Source: Herbiconiux daphne (GTDB taxonomy: Bacteria; Actinomycetota; Actinomycetes; Actinomycetales; Microbacteriaceae). From it: a stretch of 64,000 nucleotides of DNA. Shown piece by piece: positions 54,039-62,162 of this stretch. How positions within the stretch are numbered: the first letter of the stretch is position 1; each line of letters opens with the position of its first letter. The position numbers were made by a program, and so were the translations under genes. The notes beneath the pieces were generated by a model. It was not told where the DNA came from. It saw only the letters and a list, made by a program, of their open reading frames with translations, and did not search any database. The stretch is from positions 24,050-88,049 of the forward strand of contig NZ_JANLCJ010000012.1 in the NCBI RefSeq assembly GCF_024979295.1, written 5' to 3'.

Positions 54039-55055
54039 ATGGATTTCGGCGCGGTCGTTCAGACCAACCCCCCGGCAGCCCGCACCGTCGGGCTCGCCAA
54101 GCTCAGCGAGCAGTACGGCTTCGACTACTTCTGGACCTTCGACTCGCACCTGCTCTGGCAGGAGCCCTACGTGATCTACAGCCAGATCCTGGCCGAGACG
54201 CACAAGATCAAGGTCGGCCCGATGGTCACCAATCCGGCCACGCGCGACTGGACGGTGACGGCATCCGTCTACGCCACGCTCAACGAGATGTACGGCAACC
54301 GCACGGTCTGCGGCATCGGCCGCGGCGACTCGGCCGTGCGCGTCACCAACGGCGCGCCGACGACGCTCAAGTCGCTGCGCGAGTCGATCCACGTCATCCG
54401 TGAGCTCGCGAGCTCGCGCTCGGTCGAATACAACGGTGCGACCCTGCAATTCCCGTGGAGCCACGGCTCCGAGCTCGAGATGTGGGTGGCCGCCTACGGT
54501 CCGCTGGCGCTCAAGCTCACCGGCGAGGTGGGCGACGGCTTCATCCTGCAGTGCGGCGACGTCGACATCGCCAAGTGGATGATCGCGACCGTGCGCTCGG
54601 CCGCCGAGAACGTCGGCCGCGACCCCGACGCCATCAAGTTCTGCATCGCAGCCCCGATGTACATCGGCGACGACTGGGAGCACATGCGCGACCAGTGCCG
54701 CTGGTTCGGCGGCATGGTGGGCAACCACGTGGCCGACATCGTGGCGAAATACGGCGAGAACAGCGACGTGCCCGCGGCCCTGACGAGCTACATCAAAGAC
54801 CGCGAAGGCTACGACTACAACGAGCACGGCCGTGCGGGCAACACGCACACGAGCTTCGTGCCCGACGACATCGTCGACCGGTTCTGCGTGCTCGGCACCG
54901 CGAAAGACCACATCGAGAAGCTCGAGCAGTACCGCGAGATCGGCGTCACCCAGTTCGCGGGCTACCTGCAGCACGACAACAAGGAAGAGACCCTCCGGGT
55001 CTACGGCGAGACGGTCATGCCGGCCCTCCGCGACCACATCACGGCCAAGGCATGA
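54039..55055 (+). CDS. Luciferase-like oxidoreductase of the pyrimidine operon
   Basis: The 338-residue TIM-barrel protein belongs to the luciferase-like family (resembling the TIGR03842 group). Marks are GFDYFWTFDSHLLWQEPYV near 27-45, VGPMVTNPATRDWTVTASVY near 61-80 and GIGRGDSAVRVTNGAPTTL near 93-111. These enzymes use F420 or FMN. It lies between dihydropyrimidinase and a transporter, in an operon lacking a dihydropyrimidine dehydrogenase gene, so it may do the reductive first step; RutA, a luciferase-like uracil monooxygenase, is a family precedent. Its stop overlaps the next gene by 4 nt. Confidence 0.85.
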   Translation: MDFGAVVQTNPPAARTVGLAKLSEQYGFDYFWTFDSHLLWQEPYVIYSQILAETHKIKVGPMVTNPATRDWTVTASVYATLNEMYGNRTVCGIGRGDSAVRVTNGAPTTLKSLRESIHVIRELASSRSVEYNGATLQFPWSHGSELEMWVAAYGPLALKLTGEVGDGFILQCGDVDIAKWMIATVRSAAENVGRDPDAIKFCIAAPMYIGDDWEHMRDQCRWFGGMVGNHVADIVAKYGENSDVPAALTSYIKDREGYDYNEHGRAGNTHTSFVPDDIVDRFCVLGTAKDHIEKLEQYREIGVTQFAGYLQHDNKEETLRVYGETVMPALRDHITAKA

Positions 55056-55969
55056 CCCCAACCCCGGCACGCACCTCGAACAGCCGCGCGCCGCGCGGAA
55101 ACGCCACGCTGACCCGCATCGGGTTCGGCATCGGCGGCATCCTTCTGCTCGTCGTGGTGTGGGAGCTCTACAAGGCGCTCGGGCCGGCAACCGGCGTGAT
55201 GATCGGCGACCTGACGATCCTGCCGCGCACCACCGACCTCGCCATGCCGCACGTGTGGGACATGATCGGGCGCCTGTTCGAAGACGGCGGCACCGGCCGC
55301 AACGCCGTGCCGGTGTGGCTGGCCGTGCTGCGCGCCTCGGTCTTCAGCCTCGGGGTCGCCGCGGTGGGCTGGGTGGTCGGCGTCGTCGTGGGGCTCGCGC
55401 TCGCCGTGCTGATGCAGCGGTTCCGCACCGCGGAGTCGGCGGTGCTGCCGTGGATCATCCTCAGCCAGACCGTGCCGCTCATCGCCATCGCCCCGCTCGT
55501 GCGGCGCTGGGGGTCGCAGATCGAGTTCGGCGACTTCTCCTGGGAGAACTGGATGTCGGTGGCCGTCATCGCCTCCTACCTCGCGTTCTTCCCCGTCTCG
55601 ATCGGCGCGCTCCGCGGCCTCAACTCGCCCGACACCATCCACGTCGAGCTCTTCCGCAGCTACGGCATCGGCTGGTGGAAGACGCTGTTCACCCTGCGCT
55701 TCCCGGCGAGCGTGCCCTACCTGCTGCCGGCCCTCCGCCTCGCAGCCGCCAACGCCGTCATCGGCACGGTCGTGGCCGAGGTGTCGATCGGGCTCCGCGG
55801 CGGCATCGGCCGCATGATCATCGAATACGCCCAGCAGGCCTCGGGCGACCCGGCCAAGACCTGGGCGCCCATCTTCGGCGCCGTCGCCATCGGCCTCGTG
55901 GCCGCCGGCTTCATCGCCCTTCTCGGAGTGCTGCTCCGTCGTTACCGCAGAGGGGAATCGCCCGCATGA
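55052..55969 (+). CDS. ABC transporter permease 1 (nitrate/taurine/pyrimidine-type)
   Basis: This 305-residue protein has the BPD-transport fold with about six helices. The conserved permease EAA-like loop reads YGIGWWKTLFTLRFPASVPYL near 207-227 with the helix before it. It belongs to the SsuC/TauC/ThiX group, whose systems carry small nitrogen or sulfur compounds. The ATG overlaps the previous stop (ATGA), and its own stop overlaps the ATPase gene by 4 nt. An N-terminal helix starts near 21. Confidence 0.9.
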   Translation: MTPTPARTSNSRAPRGNATLTRIGFGIGGILLLVVVWELYKALGPATGVMIGDLTILPRTTDLAMPHVWDMIGRLFEDGGTGRNAVPVWLAVLRASVFSLGVAAVGWVVGVVVGLALAVLMQRFRTAESAVLPWIILSQTVPLIAIAPLVRRWGSQIEFGDFSWENWMSVAVIASYLAFFPVSIGALRGLNSPDTIHVELFRSYGIGWWKTLFTLRFPASVPYLLPALRLAAANAVIGTVVAEVSIGLRGGIGRMIIEYAQQASGDPAKTWAPIFGAVAIGLVAAGFIALLGVLLRRYRRGESPA

Positions 55970-56841
55970 GCGAAGCATCCGTCAGTTCACCCGAGCCGCA
56001 GCCCGCGGCGCCGGCCGCCGAGGTTCGCGACGTCGAGGTTCCCGCCGTCGAGGTGCGCGGCGTCGACAAGATCTTCACCGGCAAGAAGAAGGCCACCGTG
56101 ACCGCGCTCGAAGAGATCGAGCTCACGGTCGCGCCGGGGGAGTTCGTGTCGTTGATCGGGCCCTCCGGATGCGGCAAATCCACCCTGCTGCGTCTCATCG
56201 CCGATCTCGACACCCCGTCGACGGGCACCATCACGGTGTTCGGCAAGACCGCCCGCCAGGCCCGCATCGACCAGGAGTACGGCATCGCTTTCCAGCAGGC
56301 GGGGCTGCTGCCCTGGCGCACGGTCACCGCGAACATCGAGTTGCCGCTCGAGCTGCACGGTGTCGGCTCGGCCGCCCGCAAGGCTCGGTCGGCCGAACTG
56401 CTGGCCCTCGTGGGGCTCTCCGACTTCGCCGACAACTACCCCGACCAGCTCTCGGGCGGCATGCAGCAGCGGGTGGCGATCGCCCGCTCGCTCGCCGAGA
56501 GCCCGCGGCTGCTGCTGATGGACGAGCCGTTCGGCGCGCTCGACGAGATGACCCGCGAGCGCATGCAGACCGAGCTCGTGCGCATCTGCGCCGAGACCGG
56601 TGCCGCGGTGGTGTTCGTCACGCACTCCATTCCCGAGGCCGTCTACCTCTCGAACCGGGTGGTCGTGATGTCGCCGCGGCCCGGTCGCATCCGCGACATC
56701 CTGACGGTCTCGCTCGGCAGCGCGAGCGAGCGCGGCGAGCAGTTGCGCGAGAACGAGGCGTTCTTCGAGAACGTCAGCAAGGTGCGCGAGCTGCTGCACG
56801 GCGAGGCGCCGGTCGGCATCCGGGGGGTCGAGACCCGATGA
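55966..56841 (+). CDS. ABC transporter ATPase
   Basis: This 291-residue protein has a complete nucleotide-binding domain: Walker A GPSGCGKST near 65-73, Q-loop QQAGLLPWR near 107-115, signature LSGGMQQRVAIA near 160-171, Walker B LLLMDEPFGALDE near 180-192 and switch His in VFVTHSIPEA near 213. The first 30 residues are Glu/Ala/Pro/Val-rich and extra. It is of the SsuB/TauB type and couples ATP hydrolysis to the two permeases on either side. Confidence 0.94.
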   Translation: MSEASVSSPEPQPAAPAAEVRDVEVPAVEVRGVDKIFTGKKKATVTALEEIELTVAPGEFVSLIGPSGCGKSTLLRLIADLDTPSTGTITVFGKTARQARIDQEYGIAFQQAGLLPWRTVTANIELPLELHGVGSAARKARSAELLALVGLSDFADNYPDQLSGGMQQRVAIARSLAESPRLLLMDEPFGALDEMTRERMQTELVRICAETGAAVVFVTHSIPEAVYLSNRVVVMSPRPGRIRDILTVSLGSASERGEQLRENEAFFENVSKVRELLHGEAPVGIRGVETR

Positions 56842-57611
56842 GAACCTCGGCCGGCCTCTCCCGCACCGTGCTGGCGCCGGTGCTGCTCGGCCTCGTGGCG
56901 CTCGCGCTCTGGCAGCTGCTCGTCGTGGTGTTCGAGATCAAGCCGTTCATCGTGCCCGGCCCGCTCGCCATCGGATCGGAGTTCGGAGCGAACTTCGCCA
57001 CCGTGCTGCAAGGCGCGGTCGTCACGGGCGGCAACGCCCTCGTCGGTCTCGTCATCGGCGGCATCGCGGGCATCCTGTTCGCCATCCTGGCGGCCCTGGT
57101 GCGTGTGCTCGACGAGCTGAGCGCCGCGGTCGTCGCCGCGCTCGCCGTGGTGCCGATCGTCGCGCTGGCGCCGGTGCTCTACACGATGTTCGGCGCGGGC
57201 GCCGAGACCGCGAGGCAGCTCGTGGCCGCGATCGCCGTGTTCATCCCGGTCTACATCAACACCCTGCGGGGGCTGCGGCAGGTGCGCCCGGTGCACCGCG
57301 ACCTCATGCACGTCTACGCGGCATCCGCGTGGCAGACGACCCGCACCGTGACGGTGCCCGGGGCGCTGCCGTTCATCTTCACGGGGCTGCGCATCGCGTC
57401 GAGCCTCGCCGTGATCTCGGCGCTCATCGCCGAGTACTTCGGCGGCCCGGTCGGCGGCCTCGGCAAGTCGATCACCTCGGCCGCCTCGTCGTCGAACTAC
57501 AACCTGGCCTGGGCCTACGTGCTCGGCGCCATCTTGGTGGGGCTGGTGTTCTACTGCGTCACCCTCGCCATCGAGAAGTTCGCCACCCGGCACTACCAGC
57601 CCGCCACCTGA
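56838..57611 (+). CDS. ABC transporter permease 2
   Basis: This 257-residue permease is similar in plan to permease 1 but from a separate branch. Helices lie near 9-30, 64-90, 93-115, 125-145, 188-208 and 225-245, with the cytoplasmic coupling loop YAASAWQTTRTVTVPGALPF near 156-175. The ATG overlaps the ATPase stop. Two permeases plus one ATPase make a heteromeric transporter with the substrate-binding protein that follows. Confidence 0.92.
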   Translation: MRTSAGLSRTVLAPVLLGLVALALWQLLVVVFEIKPFIVPGPLAIGSEFGANFATVLQGAVVTGGNALVGLVIGGIAGILFAILAALVRVLDELSAAVVAALAVVPIVALAPVLYTMFGAGAETARQLVAAIAVFIPVYINTLRGLRQVRPVHRDLMHVYAASAWQTTRTVTVPGALPFIFTGLRIASSLAVISALIAEYFGGPVGGLGKSITSAASSSNYNLAWAYVLGAILVGLVFYCVTLAIEKFATRHYQPAT

Positions 57612-57662
57612 CGTGCCCCCTGACTGTCCGCACCACCCGCACGCACCATCAAAGGAGGAAGC

Positions 57663-58811
57663 ATGAAACACAGCACCCGTCTCATCACCGGCGTCGGAGC
57701 GCTCGCCGTCACGGCGCTCGCACTCGCCGGCTGCTCAAGCGGAGGGTCGACCGACTCGACCGATTCAGCCGACTCAGGAGACCTCACCCCGGTCACCCTG
57801 CAGCTCCAGTGGTTCTCCCAGGCCCAGTTCGCCGGCTACTACGCCGCCGTCGACCAGGGCTTCTATGAGAAGGAAGGCCTCGACGTCACCATTCTCGAGG
57901 GCGCGGCCGACATCGTGCCGATCGACGTTCTCACCGGCGGCGACGCCGACTTCGCCATCTCGTGGGTGCCGAAGGTGCTCGGCTCGATCGAGCAGGGCGC
58001 GGCCGTCACCGACATCGCGCAGATCTTCGAGCGAAGCGGCACCACCCAGATCTCGATGAAAGACGAGAACATCACCACGGCCGCCGACCTCAAGGGCAAG
58101 ACGGTCGGCAGCTGGGGCTACGGCAACGAGTGGGAGCTCTTCGCCGGCATGGGCAAGGCCGGCGTCAACCTCGCCGACATCTCGCTCGTCTCGCAGGCGT
58201 TCGACATGAACGGTTTCCTGGCCGGCGACATCCAGGCGGCCCAGGCGATGACCTACAACGAGTACGCCCAGGTTCTCGAGTCGGTGAACCCGGCGACCGG
58301 CGAGCTCTTCACCCCTGACGAGCTCAACGTGATCGACTGGAACACCGAGGGCACGGCCATGCTGCAGGACGCCATCTGGGCCGACAGCGACCGCCTGGCC
58401 GACGACGCCGACTACGCCGACACCGCGGTGAAGTTCATCAAGGCCTCGATCGAAGGCTGGGCCTACGCCCGCGACAACCCCGAAGAGGCCGCGACGATCG
58501 TGACCGAGTCGGGTTCGCAGCTCGGTGAGAGCCACCAGCTCTGGATGACCAACGAGGTCAACAAGCTGATCTGGCCCTCGACCTCGGGCGTCGGCACGAT
58601 CAACCAGGACCAGTGGGACCAGACGGTCGAGATCGCCATGGACACCCCGAACGAGACCGGCGCGACCGTGATCACCGAGGAGCCCCCGGCGACCGCGTTC
58701 TCGAACGAGTACGTCGAGAAGGCCCTGGCCGAGCTCAAGGACGAAGGGGTCGACGTCATGGGCGCCGACTTCACGCCCATCGAGGTCACCCTCAAGGAGG
58801 GTGGCGAGTAG
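57663..58811 (+). CDS. ABC transporter substrate-binding lipoprotein (NMT1/THI5-like)
   Basis: This 382-residue lipoprotein has the lipobox LALAGCSSGG with Cys24 after a hydrophobic signal. The mature part matches the NMT1/THI5/SsuA group: VTLQLQWFSQAQFAGYYAAV near 44-63, then LKGKTVGSWGYGNEWELFAG near 142-161. Relatives bind pyrimidine derivatives, such as thiamine precursors and riboflavin, and alkanesulfonates, which suits a pyrimidine or hydantoin importer. AAAGGAGG lies before the ATG. Confidence 0.9.
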   Translation: MKHSTRLITGVGALAVTALALAGCSSGGSTDSTDSADSGDLTPVTLQLQWFSQAQFAGYYAAVDQGFYEKEGLDVTILEGAADIVPIDVLTGGDADFAISWVPKVLGSIEQGAAVTDIAQIFERSGTTQISMKDENITTAADLKGKTVGSWGYGNEWELFAGMGKAGVNLADISLVSQAFDMNGFLAGDIQAAQAMTYNEYAQVLESVNPATGELFTPDELNVIDWNTEGTAMLQDAIWADSDRLADDADYADTAVKFIKASIEGWAYARDNPEEAATIVTESGSQLGESHQLWMTNEVNKLIWPSTSGVGTINQDQWDQTVEIAMDTPNETGATVITEEPPATAFSNEYVEKALAELKDEGVDVMGADFTPIEVTLKEGGE

Positions 58812-58825
58812 CCATCCCCCTCCGC

Positions 58826-58853
58826 GGGAGGGCGGCGTCAGCGCCGCCCTCCC
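58826..58853 (+). terminator. Strong hairpin inside the pyrimidine operon
   Basis: GGGAGGGCGGCG and CGCCGCCCTCCC form a perfect 12-bp stem with a 4-nt loop. No T run follows. It lies between the binding-protein gene and the aminotransferase gene and may lower expression of the latter or protect the upstream mRNA. Confidence 0.55.
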
Positions 58854-58893
58854 GTCATCACCACCCGTACGACCCAGAAGGACAGGCTCCACC

Positions 58894-60228
58894 ATGACGC
58901 TCGACCCCGCCGACCAGCAGCTCACCCTCGAGCTCGACCGTGCCGATGTGTTCCATTCCTGGTCGGCCCAGGCCACCCTGAAGCCGATGGTGATCGCCGG
59001 CGGCCTCGGCTCCACGGTCTGGGACTTCGAGGGCAACGAATACCTCGACTTCTCGTCGCAACTGGTGAACACGAACATCGGGCATCAGCACCCCGCGGTC
59101 GTGGCGGCGATCAAGGAGCAGGCCGACATCCTCACCACCGTCGCCCCCGCCCACGCCAACCTCACGCGCGGCAAGGCGGCCCAGCGCATCCTCGACCGCG
59201 CCGGCAACTCCTTCGACAAGGTGTTCTTCACCAACGGCGGTGCCGACGCCAACGAGAACGCGATCCGGATGGCGCGGCTCTACACCGGGCGCGACAAGGT
59301 GCTCTCGACCTACCGCTCCTACCACGGCAACACCGGCGCCGCCGTGGTCGCCACCGGCGACTGGCGGCGGGTGCCCAACGAATACGCCCGCGGGCACGTG
59401 CACTTCTTCGGGCCGTTCGCCTACCGCTCCGAGTTCTGGTCGACCTCGCCCGCCGAGGAGTCGGCGCGCGCCCTGCACCACCTCGAGCGAGTCATCGTCT
59501 CGGAGGGCGCGAACTCGATCGCGGCCCTGTTGATCGAGACCATCCCCGGCACCGCCGGCGTGCTCGTGCCGCCGCCCGGCTACCTCGCGGGGGTGCGGGC
59601 GCTCGCCGACAAGTACGGCATCGTGCTCATCTTCGACGAGGTGATGGCGGGCTTCGGCCGCACCGGAACCTGGTTCGCCTACCAGGCGCTCGCCGAAGAC
59701 GGCGTGACGATCGAGCCCGACCTCATCACCTTCGCCAAGGGCGTCAACTCGGGCTACGTTCCCGCCGGCGGCGTCATCATCTCGCCCGCCATCGCCGAGA
59801 TCTTCGACGACAACGTGTTCCCGGGCGGCCTGACCTATTCGGGGCATCCGCTCGCCATGGCGGCCATCGTGGGGGCGCTCGACGCGATGGAGAGCGAGGG
59901 CATCGTCGAGAACGCGGCCCGCGTCGGCCGCGACCTGCTGGCACCGGGGCTCGCGGCGCTCGCTGCCACGTACCCGATCATCGGCGAGGTGCGCGGCGTG
60001 GGCGTGTTCTGGGCGCTCGACCTGGTCAGCGACCCCGAGACGCGTGCGCCGCTCTCGGCCGCGGGCGTGGGGGCGTTGAAGAGCGCGCTGCTGTCGCGCG
60101 GGCTGCTGCCGTTCACGGCCGACAACCGCATCCACGTGGTGCCGCCGTGCGTGGTCACCGACGACGAGGTGGCGCGGGCGCTGGCGCTCTACGACGAGGC
60201 GTTCGCGGCGGTCGGCGACATCGACTGA
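58894..60228 (+). CDS. Class III aminotransferase (beta-alanine or omega-amino acid type)
   Basis: This 444-residue PLP enzyme belongs to the class III (AT-II) family. FTNGGADANENAIRMARLYT near 110-129, YRSYHGNTGAAV near 140, IIFDEVMAGFGRTG-type stretch (LIFDEVMAGFGRTGTWFAYQ) near 246-265 and TFAKGVNSGYVPAGG near 278-292 with the PLP lysine are clear. It would transaminate beta-alanine (from uracil) or 3-aminoisobutyrate (from thymine) to the semialdehyde. GAAGGA lies upstream of the ATG. It is the last gene before a LysR gene. Confidence 0.93.
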   Translation: MTLDPADQQLTLELDRADVFHSWSAQATLKPMVIAGGLGSTVWDFEGNEYLDFSSQLVNTNIGHQHPAVVAAIKEQADILTTVAPAHANLTRGKAAQRILDRAGNSFDKVFFTNGGADANENAIRMARLYTGRDKVLSTYRSYHGNTGAAVVATGDWRRVPNEYARGHVHFFGPFAYRSEFWSTSPAEESARALHHLERVIVSEGANSIAALLIETIPGTAGVLVPPPGYLAGVRALADKYGIVLIFDEVMAGFGRTGTWFAYQALAEDGVTIEPDLITFAKGVNSGYVPAGGVIISPAIAEIFDDNVFPGGLTYSGHPLAMAAIVGALDAMESEGIVENAARVGRDLLAPGLAALAATYPIIGEVRGVGVFWALDLVSDPETRAPLSAAGVGALKSALLSRGLLPFTADNRIHVVPPCVVTDDEVARALALYDEAFAAVGDID

Positions 60229-60318
60229 GGCGGGGGCCGGGGGCCGGGGGACCGGGCGCTCGGCGCTCGGCGTGTAGAGCCGCGACCTGGTGCGGCGGTG
60301 TTTCGGTAGAGTCGCTTC

Positions 60319-61260
60319 ATGGATGTCAGACGGCTCGAACTGCTGCGCGAACTCGCCGAGCGGGGCAGCATCACCGAGGTCGCCCGCGCGACCCACCGCA
60401 CGCCGTCCGCGGTGTCGCAGCAGCTGCGGGTGCTCGAGCGCGAGGCCGGCCTGCCCCTGACCGAGAAGGCGGGCCGTGGCATCGTGCTGACGGATGCTGG
60501 CCGGGCGCTCGCCCGCAGCGCCACCGACGTGGCCGTGGCCATCGAGCACGCCGCCGCGCTGTGGGACGAGTTCCGCAACGACCCCACCGGGGAGGTGTCG
60601 CTCGCGACCTTCCCCACCGGCGGGCAGATGCTGCTGCCCGGGGTCGTGCAGCGCCTGGACGCCATCGGCGGGCTCACGCTGCACTGCTCCGACCGCGACC
60701 CCGAGAGCGACGACTTCCCGGCCCTCACCGCCGACTTCGACATCGTGCTCGCGCACTCGGCGTCGTCGGCGGCGACGAACTGGCAGTCGAACGAGATCGC
60801 GGCCGTGAAGCTCATGACCGAGCCTCTCGACATCGCGCTGCCGCCGGGGCATCCGCTCGCCTCGAAAGACCTGCTCGACCCCGAAGACCTCATCGGCGAA
60901 CGCTGGATCGGCGTGCCCTGGGGCTACCCGTTCGAGCGCACCATCCAGAACATCGCCGCAGCGGCCGGCTCGCCGATGAACGTGGTGCAGCGCTTCGGCG
61001 ACACGCGGGTGACCGAGGCTTTCGTGGCGGCCGGCCTCGGCATCGCCATCCTGCCCTGTTACACCGCGGGCGGTGCCTACCGCAGCGAGATCGTGCTGAA
61101 GAACCTGCGCGGGGTGGTCGCCGAGCGGCACATCTTCGCGCTCATGCGCCCCGACCGCGCCGAGCGGCTCGCCGTGCGCACGGTGATCGACGCCCTGCGG
61201 GCCGAGGCGGATGCGGTGGTGGCCGCGAACGTCGACCGCAATCCGCCGCGGGTCGCGTGA
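60319..61260 (+). CDS. LysR-family transcriptional regulator
   Basis: This 313-residue protein has an N-terminal LysR helix-turn-helix (RRLELLRELAERGSITEVAR near 4-23, then ATHRTPSAVSQQLRVLEREA) and a C-terminal effector domain (PTGEVSLATFPTGGQMLLPG near 90, FVAAGLGIAILPCYTAGGAY near 234-253). Its target is unknown; the gene after the pyrimidine operon suggests the operon or its surroundings. TAGAGT (60307-60312) lies 6 nt before the ATG, a leaderless arrangement. Confidence 0.9.
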   Translation: MDVRRLELLRELAERGSITEVARATHRTPSAVSQQLRVLEREAGLPLTEKAGRGIVLTDAGRALARSATDVAVAIEHAAALWDEFRNDPTGEVSLATFPTGGQMLLPGVVQRLDAIGGLTLHCSDRDPESDDFPALTADFDIVLAHSASSAATNWQSNEIAAVKLMTEPLDIALPPGHPLASKDLLDPEDLIGERWIGVPWGYPFERTIQNIAAAAGSPMNVVQRFGDTRVTEAFVAAGLGIAILPCYTAGGAYRSEIVLKNLRGVVAERHIFALMRPDRAERLAVRTVIDALRAEADAVVAANVDRNPPRVA

Positions 61261-61295
61261 CAGCTGGGAGATGACTGAGATCGCCCGACCGACGG

Positions 61296-61301
61296 TAGAA
61301 T
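61296..61301 (+). promoter_or_regulatory. -10 box of yceD-rpmF operon (leaderless start)
   Basis: TAGAAT lies 6 nt before the GTG of yceD; no Shine-Dalgarno is seen, so transcription probably begins at the start codon. Confidence 0.5.
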
Positions 61302-61307
61302 CTCTCG

Positions 61308-61868
61308 GTGAGCACATTCAGGAAGACCCCGTTCACTGTCAACGTCCGCGATCTCATCCATCACCCCGGCGAGATGCGTGAGGTGACCCTCGACATCCCC
61401 GTCGCCGAGAAGCTCGGTGAAGGTCTCGTCGCCGTGCAGTCCGGCGACACCCTCGACATCGACGTGCGTCTGGAGTCGGTGCACGAGGGCATTCTCGTCA
61501 GCGCCGAGGTCACCGGAGAGGCGTCCGGGGAGTGCGGTCGGTGCCTCCGCGACATCCGGATACCGGTTGAAGTCGAATTCCAAGAGCTTTTCGCGTATTC
61601 TTCTGACGAAGCTTTTGATTACGAGGTTCACGACGACCATGTCGATCTCGAACCTCTGATCAGGGACACGGTGGTGCTGTCACTGCCGTTCCAGCCGGTT
61701 TGCACGCCGGATTGCCCAGGCCTCGACCCGGTGACGGGCGAGCGGCTGGCCGATCATGCGGCGGCCCCTGCACCCGAAGTGGTCGATCCGAGATGGTCGG
61801 CGCTCGCCAGCCTGCGAGGGTCAGAGACATCGGCGGCTTCCCGAGACACGGATCCCGACGAAAAATAG
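61308..61868 (+). CDS. YceD/DUF177-family ribosome-related protein
   Basis: This 186-residue protein matches the YceD (DUF177) family, which affects 23S rRNA accumulation and is nearly always encoded before rpmF. The two cysteine pairs CGRC near 77 (GEASGECGRCLRDI) and CTPDCPGL near 137-144 fit a metal-binding site. Both ends of the protein are acidic. It begins with GTG at 61308. The stop comes 67 nt before rpmF, so it is the first gene of the rpmF-rnc-mutM segment. Confidence 0.9.
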   Translation: MSTFRKTPFTVNVRDLIHHPGEMREVTLDIPVAEKLGEGLVAVQSGDTLDIDVRLESVHEGILVSAEVTGEASGECGRCLRDIRIPVEVEFQELFAYSSDEAFDYEVHDDHVDLEPLIRDTVVLSLPFQPVCTPDCPGLDPVTGERLADHAAAPAPEVVDPRWSALASLRGSETSAASRDTDPDEK

Positions 61869-61935
61869 TCGCGGGATCTCGACAATCGGCCCGTGCTGAG
61901 AAGCACCGGGCCGACAGAGAAGAAGAGAGATAGTC

Positions 61936-62139
61936 ATGGCGGTTCCGAAGCGGAAGCAGTCACGTTCCAACACCCACGCGCGTCGCTCGCAGTGGAAGGC
62001 CGAAGTGCCCACGCTCGTCAAGACCGTCGAGAACGGCAAGACGACCTACAGCCTGCCGCACCGCGCGAAGGTTGTCGAAGACTCCGCCGGCACTCCGTTG
62101 TTCATGGAGTACAAGGGCCGCAAGGTCGCCGACGTCTAG
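61936..62139 (+). CDS. rpmF: 50S ribosomal protein L32 (cysteine-free form)
   Basis: This 67-residue protein is L32: AVPKRKQSRSNTHARRSQWK near 2-21 is the family signature. It contains no cysteine, so it lacks the two CxxC pairs of the zinc-binding form and is a zinc-independent version. AAGAAGAGAG precedes the ATG. It lies in the usual yceD-rpmF-rnc order. Confidence 0.95.
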   Translation: MAVPKRKQSRSNTHARRSQWKAEVPTLVKTVENGKTTYSLPHRAKVVEDSAGTPLFMEYKGRKVADV

Positions 62140-62162
62140 CAGTTCATCGAAGGGTGCGATCC

